A program made the translations under genes and the position numbers. Below the pieces are notes generated by a model. The model was not told where the DNA came from, did no database searches, and worked only from the letters and a program-made list of their open reading frames with translations. Positions 12,161-22,802 of a DNA stretch of 64,000 nt are shown here, one piece after another. Origin of the DNA: Skeletonema tropicum (taxonomy: Eukaryota > Bacillariophyta > Thalassiosirophyceae > Thalassiosirales > Thalassiosiraceae); the NCBI GenBank assembly GCA_037178625.1, contig CM074148.1, positions 62,001-126,000 on the forward strand. Direction: 5' to 3'. Position 1 is the stretch's first letter; the number at the start of each line of letters is the position of its first letter.

Positions 12161-14194
12161 TCAATCTCCTCCCTCTACTCTCAGTTGGAACTCTTCCGGC
12201 AACTCCTGTTCCTCCAACCAATCACCAAACTTGTCTAATCTCTTCTCAGCCTCCTTCTCTTCCTTTTCAACATCCACTACTGTATAATCTGTGGTACCGT
12301 CCCAAAATGATGCCTCCACCTTCCTACCATTTCCTCTTAGTATCTTCCCATTCAATGCTTTCACCGCATCACTCGCGTCATTGGGCTTGACAAACTTGAC
12401 AATGACCACACCAGCAGGATGCTTTGAAAATATTGTAATTTTCTCGACAGTTCCAATCTCTTCGCATTGGGTATGTACCTCTCGTTCCAGTGCTCGTAAT
12501 CTCGTGTCATCATCATCATCATCACTATTATCATCACACTCCAATTCGCGTGGATGAAACATATTCATCAACACAATAATCCGCAACCCCTTCAATCCAC
12601 CAGCAATACGTCCATTCTCACTCTCATCCCACCCCACAGCCTGTATAGCTGCCAATCGTGCCACACGCCGTTTCGATTCGGATATAACCCGTCGTCGTTT
12701 CCCCCCCTCCTTTCCACCTCCTCCAAATGATGATGATGATTTGTTGTTGTTGTTGTCGTTGTCAAAGGTAGACCCATGCTGTTCAAACTTGGCACGTTGT
12801 ACTGATAATATTGCACCATCACGGAATAGATTCTCATCCAAGATTTGTAATGCAAGTTCAACACTTTCGGGCCTTGCATAACAAATGGATGCATCCCCCT
12901 TGAGCTTGCCAAGAAGAAGTTGTTCACCACCATTATCTTTGATAGTAGTATCAGTTGTTGTTGTTGTTGTTGTTGTTGTTGATGATGTTGTCGTCGTCTT
13001 GTGCCGATACAATTTAATCTTGGGCTTCAAACTCTCTGGATCAATATCAATAATGCCCACTTTGGAAAAATATTGGACCAATTCTTCTTCTGTCGTGTCC
13101 AGTGGTAATCCGGTAACATAGATCCAATTACGTGCACTTTTGGCACTGAATTTGGGTTTCTTTCGTTTGCGCTTATTCTTTGTGCCAGAAGCAGCAGCAG
13201 CAGCTGTAGCTGCAGCGGTGGTAGTATCATTCAATGATGATTGAACTTTTTGTACTGCAGCAGCTGCAGCTCGATGAATACTTTGATTGTCTGCACCATT
13301 GGCAATTGCACCTGCACCTGCACTGCTGTCAACAGTATTTTTCTTCATGAGTGCCTCATGTATCCAATTCCCACTTTGACAATCACGAATGTATCGCGTA
13401 CCACCATCACTTTCGTATTCTTCTTGATCATGATCATCATCGATATTATAGCTGTTGCCTTTGGTGGTTGTGGATGCTGCATGAGCATGAGGAGCCAAAT
13501 GATCCGTCGATGATAAAAACGCTTCCAATTCATCCGTCACATTATTATTTTTCCTATTTTCTTCCGTACTGACTACTTCTTGTTGATCAGTAGTAACATC
13601 ATGATTCTCTCTATGCTGCTCTGACCAAAGCGGTGGCATTATGGTCTCTCGAAATGCCTCCATGGCCAACTGCAAATTCTCCAGTTGATCAATTTGTTTC
13701 CATCCCTCCTGCTCGTTGCGATAGACACGAGTGGTTCCCGCCACCACCGCCATGCTACTACAATTATTATTCGACGTATCATCAGCCGGCAGTTGTGGAT
13801 TTTGTTGTTGATGATATAATTTCGACAGGACTCTCGTGGAAATTGGTCCCTCGATACGACTACTACTCGGCATCATTTTGTCATCGTCATCTCCTCGCTC
13901 CACTACTACTGCTTCATAATACCATTCCGAACACGCCTCTCGCAGCACGTCCACCGTTCCCGCCTCTTTCCAGCCGTTGATATCGTAAGACTGAGAAATT
14001 GAATCAAAGCCCAAGACGAGGGTGGCCGCGTTGACGAGCGATAATGATGAAGATGATGATGGCGGACAGAGGAGGCGGCAGAGCTGAGTGCAACTCAGTG
14101 TGGTCGTGGAGGGGGAGCCGGTGGTGCGATTTTGATAGAGAAAGGGCGTGGCGAGGCTGATCTTCATGATTGATCGATATTTTGATGGCGCCAA
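12161..14194 (-). CDS. Tat-SF1/Cus2-type U2 snRNP-associated splicing factor, two RRMs, 677 aa
   Basis: RRM1 lies near residues 356-465. It opens NWIYVTGLPLDTTEEELV and contains KGDASICYARPESVELALQ, which matches the degenerate RNP1 region of Tat-SF1 (KGDG.C.Y...ESVELAL). RRM2 lies near 537-635 and opens LRIIVLMNMFHPRELE. It is followed by ASFWDGTTDYTV, the hallmark C-terminal helix region of the Tat-SF1/Cus2 family. The protein ends RLDKFGDWLEEQEL. An N-terminal segment (SEWYYEAVVVE...EGPISTRVLSKLY) resembles a GYF_2-like fold. The family binds U2 snRNP/SF3b and acts in pre-mRNA splicing in the nucleus. Low-complexity Thr, Ala and Asp runs interrupt the domains. Met at 14167 is an alternative start. 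The gene is a single exon and convergent with its left neighbour. Confidence 0.88.
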   Translation of the reverse strand: MAPSKYRSIMKISLATPFLYQNRTTGSPSTTTLSCTQLCRLLCPPSSSSSLSLVNAATLVLGFDSISQSYDINGWKEAGTVDVLREACSEWYYEAVVVERGDDDDKMMPSSSRIEGPISTRVLSKLYHQQQNPQLPADDTSNNNCSSMAVVAGTTRVYRNEQEGWKQIDQLENLQLAMEAFRETIMPPLWSEQHRENHDVTTDQQEVVSTEENRKNNNVTDELEAFLSSTDHLAPHAHAASTTTKGNSYNIDDDHDQEEYESDGGTRYIRDCQSGNWIHEALMKKNTVDSSAGAGAIANGADNQSIHRAAAAAVQKVQSSLNDTTTAAATAAAAASGTKNKRKRKKPKFSAKSARNWIYVTGLPLDTTEEELVQYFSKVGIIDIDPESLKPKIKLYRHKTTTTSSTTTTTTTTTDTTIKDNGGEQLLLGKLKGDASICYARPESVELALQILDENLFRDGAILSVQRAKFEQHGSTFDNDNNNNKSSSSFGGGGKEGGKRRRVISESKRRVARLAAIQAVGWDESENGRIAGGLKGLRIIVLMNMFHPRELECDDNSDDDDDDTRLRALEREVHTQCEEIGTVEKITIFSKHPAGVVIVKFVKPNDASDAVKALNGKILRGNGRKVEASFWDGTTDYTVVDVEKEEKEAEKRLDKFGDWLEEQELPEEFQLRVEGGD

Positions 14195-14525
14195 ATAATA
14201 TAATATATAGATATGTTATTGATGGATCATTATTATTGAGAATATGAAGGATATTATTATTATTCTATGTAGTCGTTCTGCGGAGGATTTCAAGGCAGAG
14301 ATTGTACATGGTTCATGTTCATGTCATTATGTCATGGTCTTTATTTTTGTGTCAGTCGTGCGTGGTGGGTGGTGGGCGGTGGGCGGTGGGCGCGCTTTTG
14401 AGATGGACATCTTGATATCAGCTGGCAGATAGATGAGACAGGCATCTTTTGTCTGTCACATGTCACATCAAAACACAGCTATCGAGCCAAGCCAAGAGCG
14501 TCAGCCAAGCATCAGCAAGCCAAAT
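14195..14525. other. Intergenic; promoter side of splicing-factor gene
   Basis: AT-rich (ATATAATATATAGATATG near 14200), consistent with the promoter of the minus-strand gene, followed by a GT-rich stretch (GGTGGGTGGTGGGCGGTGGG) near 14364-14390. No gene is seen. Confidence 0.4.
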
Positions 14526-15008
14526 ATCATAATATATCACTTAGGAAATTAGGTAAATGTTGCATTATCGCTACCTAGATATCATTGAACCAACAAGCAA
14601 TTGGAGTCTTCATACGCCGAGGGCAGAACCAAACAGCGTCGCAGTCGGAACCACGGGAGAGGGTTGTCTCTCCTACCTACCACAGCTCGTTATAGAGCCC
14701 GGAATATATTGATGTGAATGTCAATAAGCCTGAATACAGGCGAGATATAACAATAACAGTATTTGCACGAGAGTATAAGCATATACCCATCTCTATCCGT
14801 GGTTGTCGTGACCGCGTCGAAAAGTGCTGCCTGAGCCCACTGGCGGCGTATCAAGAAGGCATACCGTGCTGCGCCAATAAGCCTGATATTCACCAGAAGT
14901 TGTTGTTTTGAGATCATCGAGATTGATTTCCATCAAGTATTTATCCTCCTCTCCTAGCCCTTCTAAGCTCATCTTTTGCTGCTCATCTATAGCTATTTGT
15001 AGCTCCTC
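14526..15008 (+). repeat. Dispersed repeat, copy 2
   Basis: This copy matches 3404-3870 over nearly its whole length. Its left ~30 bp (ATATATCACTTAGGAAATTA) is shared only with the inverted copy at 17641-17796. The right half encodes, on the minus strand, the C-terminus of the retroelement ORF next door. Confidence 0.75.
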
Positions 15009-16020
15009 CTCCTTCCTCTTTAACGCAAGCATACCCAAAATTTTATCATGAGTCAAGAAATTCCTCACGAGCCATTGTCCATGGGTCATCTCCATCAACT
15101 TGATTGAGAAGCTTTGTGCCCATGTTGCGCCAGAAAGATAGCTGCCCTACAGACGACAATGTGTCTCTTGAATCGCACAGAACTCCTTGGATATCATTCC
15201 TTCCATAAACCGCCGCCATCCGATCTGATCTTGTGTACATGCCAATTGTCTGCAATATCGGGTCATGATCGCCAGCAGTGCAGTCCATAAAGCTTTTTGC
15301 CATTCCGAGCCCTCACAAACCTCATGATATACTTTTCCGCACGTCATCACATGTTCCCACCGATTACAGCCAGGAGTGTAGATTATCCGCTGACATCTGA
15401 AAACATTTTATGTACCCTATCCTCTTCTTCACACATTATAAGACGTGAGCGCATGACTCCTGAGCATCCAGACAAGAAAGTAACCAAGGAGAGTGATCAG
15501 GATCACATCAGTGTAGCCGCAGATTTATGCCGGCTATGTCGTGAACTTTGCTTGCATGCCCATAGTTGGAAAAGTCGTGGGACCTCGTGTAATGCCTTGA
15601 TCACGTTGACCCAATCTACTTGTGCAAACGCGGATGGTACCAGGATCTGTCTCTATCTTATCGAAGATCGCCTTGGCCAGCGCTAGGATACTTATAGGTG
15701 GCCATGAAAGCGGACTCTTTCACCAGTATCTGAAGTCATCTCATCTTCTCCTTACCCCGATCCACATAGACGCAGATCGGCTCAAGTGGCAAAGGTTGCG
15801 CTCCCATTCCTGCACTCAGATCAACATCGTAAATCTCTAGTTTTGCGACAGAGTCACACTGAAGACAGATATCTGATCTGGGTACATCTCCTTGGTAAAG
15901 GATCCGTCGTCTTGTTCTTGTGGTATCTTCCATTCTACGCGGCCTATGAAGGCGATGAGTGGCGTTTTGGAAAGCCCTTGAGCTGCTCTATCGATAAGAC
16001 GTATCCAGCTTGATTGGATG
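14690..16020 (-). pseudogene. Broken retroelement ORF, zf-RVT-like C-terminal region
   Basis: Reading right to left in changing frames gives, in order: TCGKVYHEVCEGSEWQKALW (a Cys/His plus Trp context like the zinc region after reverse transcriptases), GWRRFMEGMISKE, GQLSFWRNMGTKLLNQ, MTHGQWLVRNFLTHDKI, EEDKYLMEINLDDLKTTTSG and EYQAYW. The W..RN..THD block is one I associate with the C-terminus of multicopy diatom non-LTR-type ORFs. At least three frame changes and several stops make it non-functional. The C-terminal part is also present at 3404-3870. Confidence 0.55.
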
Positions 16021-16492
16021 ACTTTTTACAGATCGTCTAGGTTAAAACCGCGTCTATTCCGCAGAGCTTGATTGGCCAATCCAGCTCCGCAACCAGATTT
16101 CCACAAGATGTGTCAAATTTGTAGTTTACCAATCGAAAGCTCTTATCAAGCTCCATCGATATATAGTACCATTATTACTATCAAAATATAAACACAGCTC
16201 AGCCAATAGAGCAGAGATATGATAGGTTGTGGCACGTCGATCCAAAAACACACTGAATAGTAGATAGGGTAAAAAACAATAGAAATAGAAACAAACCTCG
16301 GCCTCCCTATGGAGTAGATGTTTTGCTGAAGACACTTAAACTTGATAGGGCGAACGATATTATATTTGGCTCGGGTGAGATATGCCAATAAACTTCCATT
16401 CAATGCAGGCTCTGTGATCTGCGATCATGGGACTTTACATGCCATACATGCTCCCTCCAATGATGATTCTAGTCATCCATCATCAACTTGCC
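16021..16492. other. Intergenic, nothing recognised
   Basis: AT-rich sequence between the retroelement remnant and the 3' end of the LRR gene. Open minus-strand frames at 16126-16403 have no recognisable family. Confidence 0.4.
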
Positions 16493-17542
16493 TCAACTAC
16501 GCTCGTCTGTAATACCAGCTGCCAACAAAATCATTGACCTCCACAAGGAAAAGGAGTAGCCTTCTTCTCCACCATCAACAACTTCATGGTCTTTTGCATC
16601 TTCACCTTCACGATCCTCTTGTCGAAATAAATAAATACTGTGATCCTCCGATCCTAACCTGTGCGGCAATTGAAATTCGAGAAAAGATAGGACATTATTC
16701 ATCACAAGATCTCGCGGTAAAGCAAACTGGAGTGTAGTTGCAGCCACATCCAATACGCATTGATGCTCAGCTTTGTAGCGAACCATTTTGCAAAGAACTG
16801 ATCTGATCCACCGTTGTATTACTTGGGCCTTTTCTCCCGCATGATTATAAAATACGACACCAGCATCTGTATTGGGAAGAATCTGATTTATCGAATCAAT
16901 TTCTTCACTCACATCATTCCTCCAGTCCTCCTTGTGCAACGCAGCGATAGTTTTACGTAATTCTACTCCCTCGACCACATCTACCTGCTTCAAATGTACA
17001 CACCCTGTGAATGCATCATCGTCAGAAATTATGCCATCTTTCAATGGAATGGCAATTCGTTCCAGAGAGTTGCAGCCCTTAAATGCCCCTCCATGAATTC
17101 CTTCCAGCTTGTTACTAAATTCCACATCCGTCAGATTTGCACACCATTGGAATGCACTCCCCTTAATGATCTCGGCGGATGGCAGGTTGATGCTCCTCAA
17201 AGACCTGCAGTAACCGAATGCCTCTTGATTAATCATTTCTAGCTTGTCACATTCCACATCCGTTAGGGCAGTACACTCATGGAACGCCCTCTCCTCAGCA
17301 ATTTTGACGCCCCGCATGATTACTCGTCCCAAGCGAGGGCATCCACAGAATGCATTTTCTTCAAGCTTTTCGACTTTATCGTGGCAAATGACTTCAGAGA
17401 TGTTATGATGCCTATAGAATGCCCGCGCTGGAATGGTTTTGACATCCACGAAGATATGAGTGGCATCTCGAGGAATAATTTCGCCACCAGCACCGGTATA
17501 AGTGAACCAAGTGATATTATTACCGCCGTCGGCCGCCATCAT
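16493..17542 (-). CDS. BspA-type leucine-rich repeat (LRR_5) protein, 349 aa
   Basis: After an N-terminal MMAADGGNNITWFTYTGAGG there are about seven ~23-residue LRR_5 units near residues 35-200, for example AFCGCPRLGRVIMRGVKIAE and AFKGCNSLERIAIPL. Each has the AF..C..L..I.....I... pattern. The C-terminal part (EDWRNDVSEEIDSINQILP, IRSVLCKMVRYKAEHQC, ALPRDLVMNNVLSFLEF) is the tail I recall from a large Thalassiosira LRR family. No signal peptide or membrane segment is clear, so it is probably intracellular and acts in protein binding. A dispersed repeat lies about 100 bp upstream of the start, where the promoter should be. The single exon appears intact. Confidence 0.8.
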   Translation of the reverse strand: MMAADGGNNITWFTYTGAGGEIIPRDATHIFVDVKTIPARAFYRHHNISEVICHDKVEKLEENAFCGCPRLGRVIMRGVKIAEERAFHECTALTDVECDKLEMINQEAFGYCRSLRSINLPSAEIIKGSAFQWCANLTDVEFSNKLEGIHGGAFKGCNSLERIAIPLKDGIISDDDAFTGCVHLKQVDVVEGVELRKTIAALHKEDWRNDVSEEIDSINQILPNTDAGVVFYNHAGEKAQVIQRWIRSVLCKMVRYKAEHQCVLDVAATTLQFALPRDLVMNNVLSFLEFQLPHRLGSEDHSIYLFRQEDREGEDAKDHEVVDGGEEGYSFSLWRSMILLAAGITDERS

Positions 17543-17640
17543 GACAATGGTAAAATAATTTCCTTATCTGATACTGGTCGTTTGCGCTTCACCACTATTG
17601 TTTCTTATTTATTACGCTCTACTGCTACAACATGTACGAC

Positions 17641-17796
17641 GCTGTGGTAGGAGAGACAACCCTCTCCCGTGGTTCCGACTGCGACGCTGTTTGGTTCTGC
17701 CCTCGGCGTATGAAGACTCCAATTGTTGGTTCAATGATGTCTAGAGGTAGCGATAATGCAACATTTACCTATAAGTAATTTCCTAAGTGATATATA
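17641..17796 (-). repeat. Dispersed repeat, copy 3 (inverted, short)
   Basis: This is the reverse complement of the first ~150 bp of the repeat at 14526 (GGTAGGAGAGACAACCCTCT through GGTAGCGATAATGCAACATT). It lacks the coding part. It ends about 100 bp upstream of the LRR gene and lies on the same strand, so it could contribute promoter sequence. Confidence 0.75.
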
Positions 17797-18877
17797 TGAT
17801 ACGGATGGCCATCGCATCGCCGTTTCTGCAAGATAAGCTTGGGGCACTACGCTACGATACATTATGCCTCGCCTAGTCCAAATTTTGTAGGAATTAGTAT
17901 GCTCCTACGTAATAACCCCATTTTATCCCAGAAAGAGATGGTCGTCCATTTTGTGATTTTTTGTAGAACCACGAATCGGGCATCCCCGCTGGGCCGCCCG
18001 ATTTTCATCACCACCACTCACCACAACAAAAGTTGCACAACACCATGATGTGACGGCGTCCCCAAGCCAACTACTATTAACAAGTCCTTCGTATTGAGAA
18101 GCTACGTTGGCGTTTTTCATAGAGGGCTTCGTTGCAATATTTTTAGTTCAAAAATAAAAAACGCCGACGTAGATATCTGAAAGGAAGACGGGGCATTCAC
18201 GTGGGCATTATCACCACAACTTCAGCAGTGTCGAGAACGAATCGTCGATGTACTCCATCTTGTCCAAGAGCTCCACACAGATGGCAGAACCATATCAAGA
18301 TGCATTCTTTCAAACTGCCTTTGTATGGAGTATCTCAAATCATCTGTGAATCCGTGAGTTACCGTACTTCTTTAACTCTCCGTGGTCGGCCGATGCGGAC
18401 TGGTACTATCGACACGCCCTACACCCTATGTACACCCTCCTTTGCAATGAATGTTGCGAAAGTCACAAATGGAGCATCTTCTGTCTCATGTGCCGAAGAA
18501 TGATGGAGTGATGAAAGCCTCAAAATATTGATGCTAAGACATGGCTGACAGGAAACGGAAACTACGAAATCAAAAGGAATGATTTAGTGAAGTATTTGAA
18601 TGGCGTCAAACGCAGCATGCTTCCTGAGTCAAAAGATTCAGATCAATGATCTTATTTTGTATCAGCAGATAGAAGTGACGAGGAGAAGTTGTGACGGAGA
18701 CGCTACAATTTAATCTTTATCCAACACCCTGTCTCATTCAACAACAAACACCGAACCACACAACGTAGACTATTATATGATGCCATGATGAGAACTGATC
18801 TCTTTATTGCACTATCCTTCGATATAGATAGTGATTTATTGATGCATCGAGTAAATAGATAGGAGGTCATGAATCCG
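17797..18877. other. Intergenic, with a short hairpin
   Basis: No reliable gene. A 16-bp inverted repeat with one mismatch, CTACGTTGGCGTTTTT at 18102-18117 and its partner at 18157-18172, could form a hairpin with a 39-nt loop. A short plus-strand frame near 18370-18500 is cysteine-rich (LLCNECCESHKWSIFCLMC) and may be an exon remnant. Confidence 0.4.
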
Positions 18878-19219
18878 TTAATGTACAATGGCATTGAACA
18901 CATGTTGAAGAGCTGCAATCGTCCGTGCTGCATAGTACAAGGTGGTTTTAATGGTGTCAATATCACATGATGCAAAAAGCCCAGCAAATGATGAAAACCA
19001 GAGAATATCCATCACTATAATGGGAGGAAGATAAAATATTAGTGTCGAATCAAGCGCGGCGTTGGTATCATCGGATGATATCTTTCCAAAGCAAACACGA
19101 AGTATGAATTTAAAAGTGTTATTTTGGGTGCAAAACGTTGTGACGAGACAGAGAATTCCAACCATCAGGCGGTGTTTTAGATGCGGTCGATGGATTTTAG
19201 CATGATTCCTTAACTGCAT
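18878..19219 (-). CDS. Hypothetical hydrophobic ORF, 113 aa
   Basis: The frame encodes a product with two hydrophobic stretches (LMVGILCLVTTF and LIFYLPPIIVMDILWF) and ends DTIKTTLYYAARTIAALQHV. An in-frame stop lies just before the first Met, and sequence upstream of it is also open for some 40 codons. It could be the last exon of a membrane protein gene whose 5' part is separated by the LTR element inserted at 19360. No family is recognised. Confidence 0.25.
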   Translation of the reverse strand: MQLRNHAKIHRPHLKHRLMVGILCLVTTFCTQNNTFKFILRVCFGKISSDDTNAALDSTLIFYLPPIIVMDILWFSSFAGLFASCDIDTIKTTLYYAARTIAALQHVFNAIVH

Positions 19220-19359
19220 CGATTAGAGTGCCATCTCGTGCATCTGATGAGGACCATACCCGGACAGAGGTTTCATCAGATGATTGGACACTGGTGTTGG
19301 AGCAATACCGGTGAAACGCAACAGAAATGGAAAGGGCAGGGGAAGGCATTCATACAAAA

Positions 19360-19957
19360 TCTAAAGTAAGCAATAATCTGTCGAATGCCATACAAGCTGC
19401 AAGGCTCCGCGGACAATGGACGATCCTGAAGAAGTGAACGTGGCCGGTGGCGAGAGGTTTCACCCGATCTGGTGTCGTAGGTTGGGAGAGACAACGTTGC
19501 TGGGGATAAGATTCCTAAAGCCCAAATTAGCCGGAAACTGGTGCACTAAGGCACGGCTATTCCTACTCGATTCCCGAAGTATTACTGAGAGAAAGATCCG
19601 CCATAGGCGTCTACTTACTACACGGTGTTATTGTTTATTTTTATTTCTTCGACTGTCGACTGTGAGATGTCGACGTGTCATGGTTGACCTTCAACTCGTG
19701 GTGAGATAAAATCTTATCCCGCCAAAATACGAGCAGATGTCCTTCTCCCGAGGCAGATGGCTTCTCGTTCGTGACGAATCAAAATAAAAAAAAATTAACG
19801 GAAATCTTAAAGTACGTCATGGTTGGCCCTCCAGGGGCGAAATTATCTACAATTATCAAGAGAATCAAAATAACGTAAACCCATATTTCCATAATTCCTA
19901 ACTTCCATATTCCCGATAATGATGATAAAAGGCAGCGTTCCAAATTCACATTTGAGA
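19360..19957 (-). repeat. LTR, left copy (3' LTR of the element), 598 bp
   Basis: Matches the right LTR except for about 86 extra bp near 19790-19875 bounded by direct repeats AATCAAAATA, a duplicated GTCGACT segment near 19654, and a T/C difference in GGTTGACC. Confidence 0.9.
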
Positions 19958-20162
19958 CTCCCCAACCTGCATAGCAGTCATCATTCTTTCCATACAACAA
20001 AACTATTCCCATCTGTCCTTCCTAAAACTATCTCTCCCCAATTTTCTTTCCAGTTCTTAACCGATATAATTTTCATCTGAATCATTCCTTCTCTCCCCAT
20101 TTTTCTCCCCAATTCCTAAAACACTAACTTCCTGATCCTCTACCGAATTCCTTCCTTCATTC

Positions 20163-22802
20163 CTAATCAATGTCTCCCCAATCCTCTACCGAATTTCTAC
20201 TGGGTCCCCAAGAGTTTCCATCTCCATAAAGAGTATCTGTGAGTACTATTTCCTGACGCTTCCTTACCTCAAGTAAAACAGTCTCGTTAAGGTTTCTCAG
20301 CACAAAATTAGGACCCCCTTTACTTACGACGGTGGGACATTCTCCATCAAAAACATTGGGATTCCAAGGTGTCGACTGAGTCATTTCAATCCACTGAAGG
20401 TCATTCAAATCATCCTCCGTAGGATAAGACATATGGATAAAGGGTAGTCCGTCCTTGAACGTGATGGGGATAGTACAGCTTCCATTCCTCGTAGAAGTAA
20501 CAATCTTCTGAGTTCCACCCATCTCAATAGGAAGGTCTCCGACTTCGCATCCGGCACAAGTCATTTGAATCTTGGAGTGAATAGTAGGTCCGTCTTCGAT
20601 CTCTCCATACTCATGAAAAACTAGAATGACTGGGATTCCCTCGCACGTCTTAACCTTCCCGGCAAATGATGCAATCTGGAGTTGACTGATTTTGTTCCCA
20701 TCAAAACCGGTAACGTTGATATACCTGGCTGGATCAGCATACCATAGACGTCTAAGATACTTCGGATTTCCCAATCCTGAGTTTGCTCCACCGTCCACCA
20801 GTGCACGAAATAGACTAAAATCCTCAAAATTGTTGGTGTTCTCATACCGATTCAAATTGCTTACGCGCGCTGTGAAAGTCATATTCACACTGCGTTCTTC
20901 CGTCGAAGGATTCTTGGGAGGATTCAATACCACATCTGGAAATCCAGCGTGCTGAAGAGTAGTTGCAACTGATATCTTCCTCAGCTGACCATTTTCTCCT
21001 CGCTTGATGGGAATTAGTTGATTCGGAGACTTGTTCTGGCGAGACATGAGTCTTGCCGGTACGAAAGGATCCCTTGGAATACAAGGTACGGTGTCTTGGG
21101 TTTCTTGAGCGGCGGTAGAACGTGCACGCATTGCTTGAATATATCCCATATTGACCGAGCGTTCACTAGTGTTGGTATCCTCAGAAACATTACCTGATTC
21201 AGCTAAATTCGTCGCACGAGCATTTCTGCCAGAAATTCCAGTTCCTGGGATACGATGTTCTTCAGTATTGGAAGGTGGTGGTCCTGGAAGAAGACTTGTG
21301 AGAATATCCTCACGATCATTAATCGGAATCTTAAGCCACATACGCTTCACCTCACGAGATAGCTTGTCCCAATTTCTCTTCGGCATTTGACCATGTCTGC
21401 GAGCTTCTCCGACATTGATATAACGATAGGCCTCGTCTATTGCATCAACGGCATCATTAGAGTTCACATTGATATCAGTACTATAGACATCCATGTCCCA
21501 CAGAAGGCCCTCATCAGCAACGAAATCTCCATTGATCATGCTGGCATTAATTTTCCTCCTCGAGTTGATTACGGACGTCTTGAATTCCGCGTCCAATTCC
21601 TGAGCTTGACGGTAGTAGAAATCGATCTTTGCCGAAGCGGAACGTACAACAGTCTGATTCCCGATGGCAGTATCTTCCTGTACGTCCATTAACTTCTTGG
21701 TATCGCGAAGTTCCTTGATGCTATCGATGTATCTCTCGAAGTAGATAAGTTCTTGGTCTTCTGAGATATTTTGGTTAGACTTGCAGAAATAATTGTGCTC
21801 AATTACCCATCGCCTGAAAGAATCAATTGCGGCAGCAAGTCCCTTGTGATTGGCAGGAATCTTGCTGGTGCAAATAAGTCCAAGTAAGTACTTCGTCCTG
21901 GTGATGGCTGCGATGTTGTCATCATAATGACTTGATAAATCTCTCCAAACAGCTACTCCGTCCATTTCCTTGCTGTGTCTCTTGATGATAGTAAGCCCTT
22001 CATTCGTCTCAACGGATTCTTGCAATGCCATGAAGAGTAGAGTGTTCTTCTTCTTGTAGAGCTTGACTTCATCGGGGTCATCCGTTCCATCGACCGGGAC
22101 ATAGTAATTGTTTGTTGTAATGTCGATCATGTCATTGAGGGTGAGGATCCCCATATGCTTGATCTTCCATCTCGTCCATTCCGACGCATTCTGAAGTTTG
22201 GCCCAGGACTCTTCATTGGGTTTGATCTTCTTTTCGAATGCAAGTAATGCTTTGGCAGCAGCCAACCGACAATTGGCAGGAGTAGTCAGTCCGTTGTTCC
22301 CGGTGGTAGACGAAGTGGTGGTAGAGACAAGATTAAGTCCCTTTCTCTTTTCAGACGCTGCCGCAATAACTGGATCATATGCAACTTCACCGTTAGCATC
22401 TGCTGTCTGTCTCTCAGCTGGTGACATATTTAGAAACATATCAAACATGGGTCTGATTCTGTCGTGACATATATCTACAGGATGATCCGGTAGTGTGCCG
22501 TGAGTGTTCTGTAGCCAATTGAGAAAACTAGGAACTTGTTTCAGTTCATCCATCTGAGTTTGGTCCATCATCTCAACCAATTGCGTATCTGGGTCTTTCC
22601 ACCTCATCTTCTTGAGAGTTTCATCATCCAGAATCGCATTAGTTATATCATAACGCGTCTTGATTCCCGCAGCCTTAAAAGCGCCATCGACCTCTTGTTC
22701 ATCAAAGAAGATCCTCGCAATGATATGATTGACCTCACGATCAGGAACCCTCCTATTTGCTGTTCCTACTACCATTTTTGATTGGTTATCACGGGTACCC
22801 AC
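20163..22802 (-). CDS. Gag-aspartic protease polyprotein of the LTR element, 879 aa
   Basis: This is a long intact ORF. Residues ~1-480 have the helical, charged look of a copia gag (for example SWAKLQNASEWTRWKIKHM and VWRDLSSHYDDNIAAITRTK). No CCHC zinc knuckle is visible. Near residue 671 comes ALVDGGANSGLGNPKYLRRL, the DGGAN form of the retroviral-type aspartic protease active site that diatom CoDi elements use. It is followed by IQMTCAGCEVGDLPI, a short IPITFKDGLPFIHMSYPT block and STPWNPNVFDGE, all in the order I know from CoDi pol. The protein ends about where the pre-integrase zinc domain would begin in an autonomous copia element. Absence of frameshifts suggests recent activity or selection. 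Confidence 0.85.
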   Translation of the reverse strand: MGTRDNQSKMVVGTANRRVPDREVNHIIARIFFDEQEVDGAFKAAGIKTRYDITNAILDDETLKKMRWKDPDTQLVEMMDQTQMDELKQVPSFLNWLQNTHGTLPDHPVDICHDRIRPMFDMFLNMSPAERQTADANGEVAYDPVIAAASEKRKGLNLVSTTTSSTTGNNGLTTPANCRLAAAKALLAFEKKIKPNEESWAKLQNASEWTRWKIKHMGILTLNDMIDITTNNYYVPVDGTDDPDEVKLYKKKNTLLFMALQESVETNEGLTIIKRHSKEMDGVAVWRDLSSHYDDNIAAITRTKYLLGLICTSKIPANHKGLAAAIDSFRRWVIEHNYFCKSNQNISEDQELIYFERYIDSIKELRDTKKLMDVQEDTAIGNQTVVRSASAKIDFYYRQAQELDAEFKTSVINSRRKINASMINGDFVADEGLLWDMDVYSTDINVNSNDAVDAIDEAYRYINVGEARRHGQMPKRNWDKLSREVKRMWLKIPINDREDILTSLLPGPPPSNTEEHRIPGTGISGRNARATNLAESGNVSEDTNTSERSVNMGYIQAMRARSTAAQETQDTVPCIPRDPFVPARLMSRQNKSPNQLIPIKRGENGQLRKISVATTLQHAGFPDVVLNPPKNPSTEERSVNMTFTARVSNLNRYENTNNFEDFSLFRALVDGGANSGLGNPKYLRRLWYADPARYINVTGFDGNKISQLQIASFAGKVKTCEGIPVILVFHEYGEIEDGPTIHSKIQMTCAGCEVGDLPIEMGGTQKIVTSTRNGSCTIPITFKDGLPFIHMSYPTEDDLNDLQWIEMTQSTPWNPNVFDGECPTVVSKGGPNFVLRNLNETVLLEVRKRQEIVLTDTLYGDGNSWGPSRNSVEDWGDID

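Noticed and set aside
19380..19709. Plus-strand ORF duplicated at 19416 and 23015
   Set aside because: It lies wholly inside the LTRs and simply repeats because the LTRs are identical.
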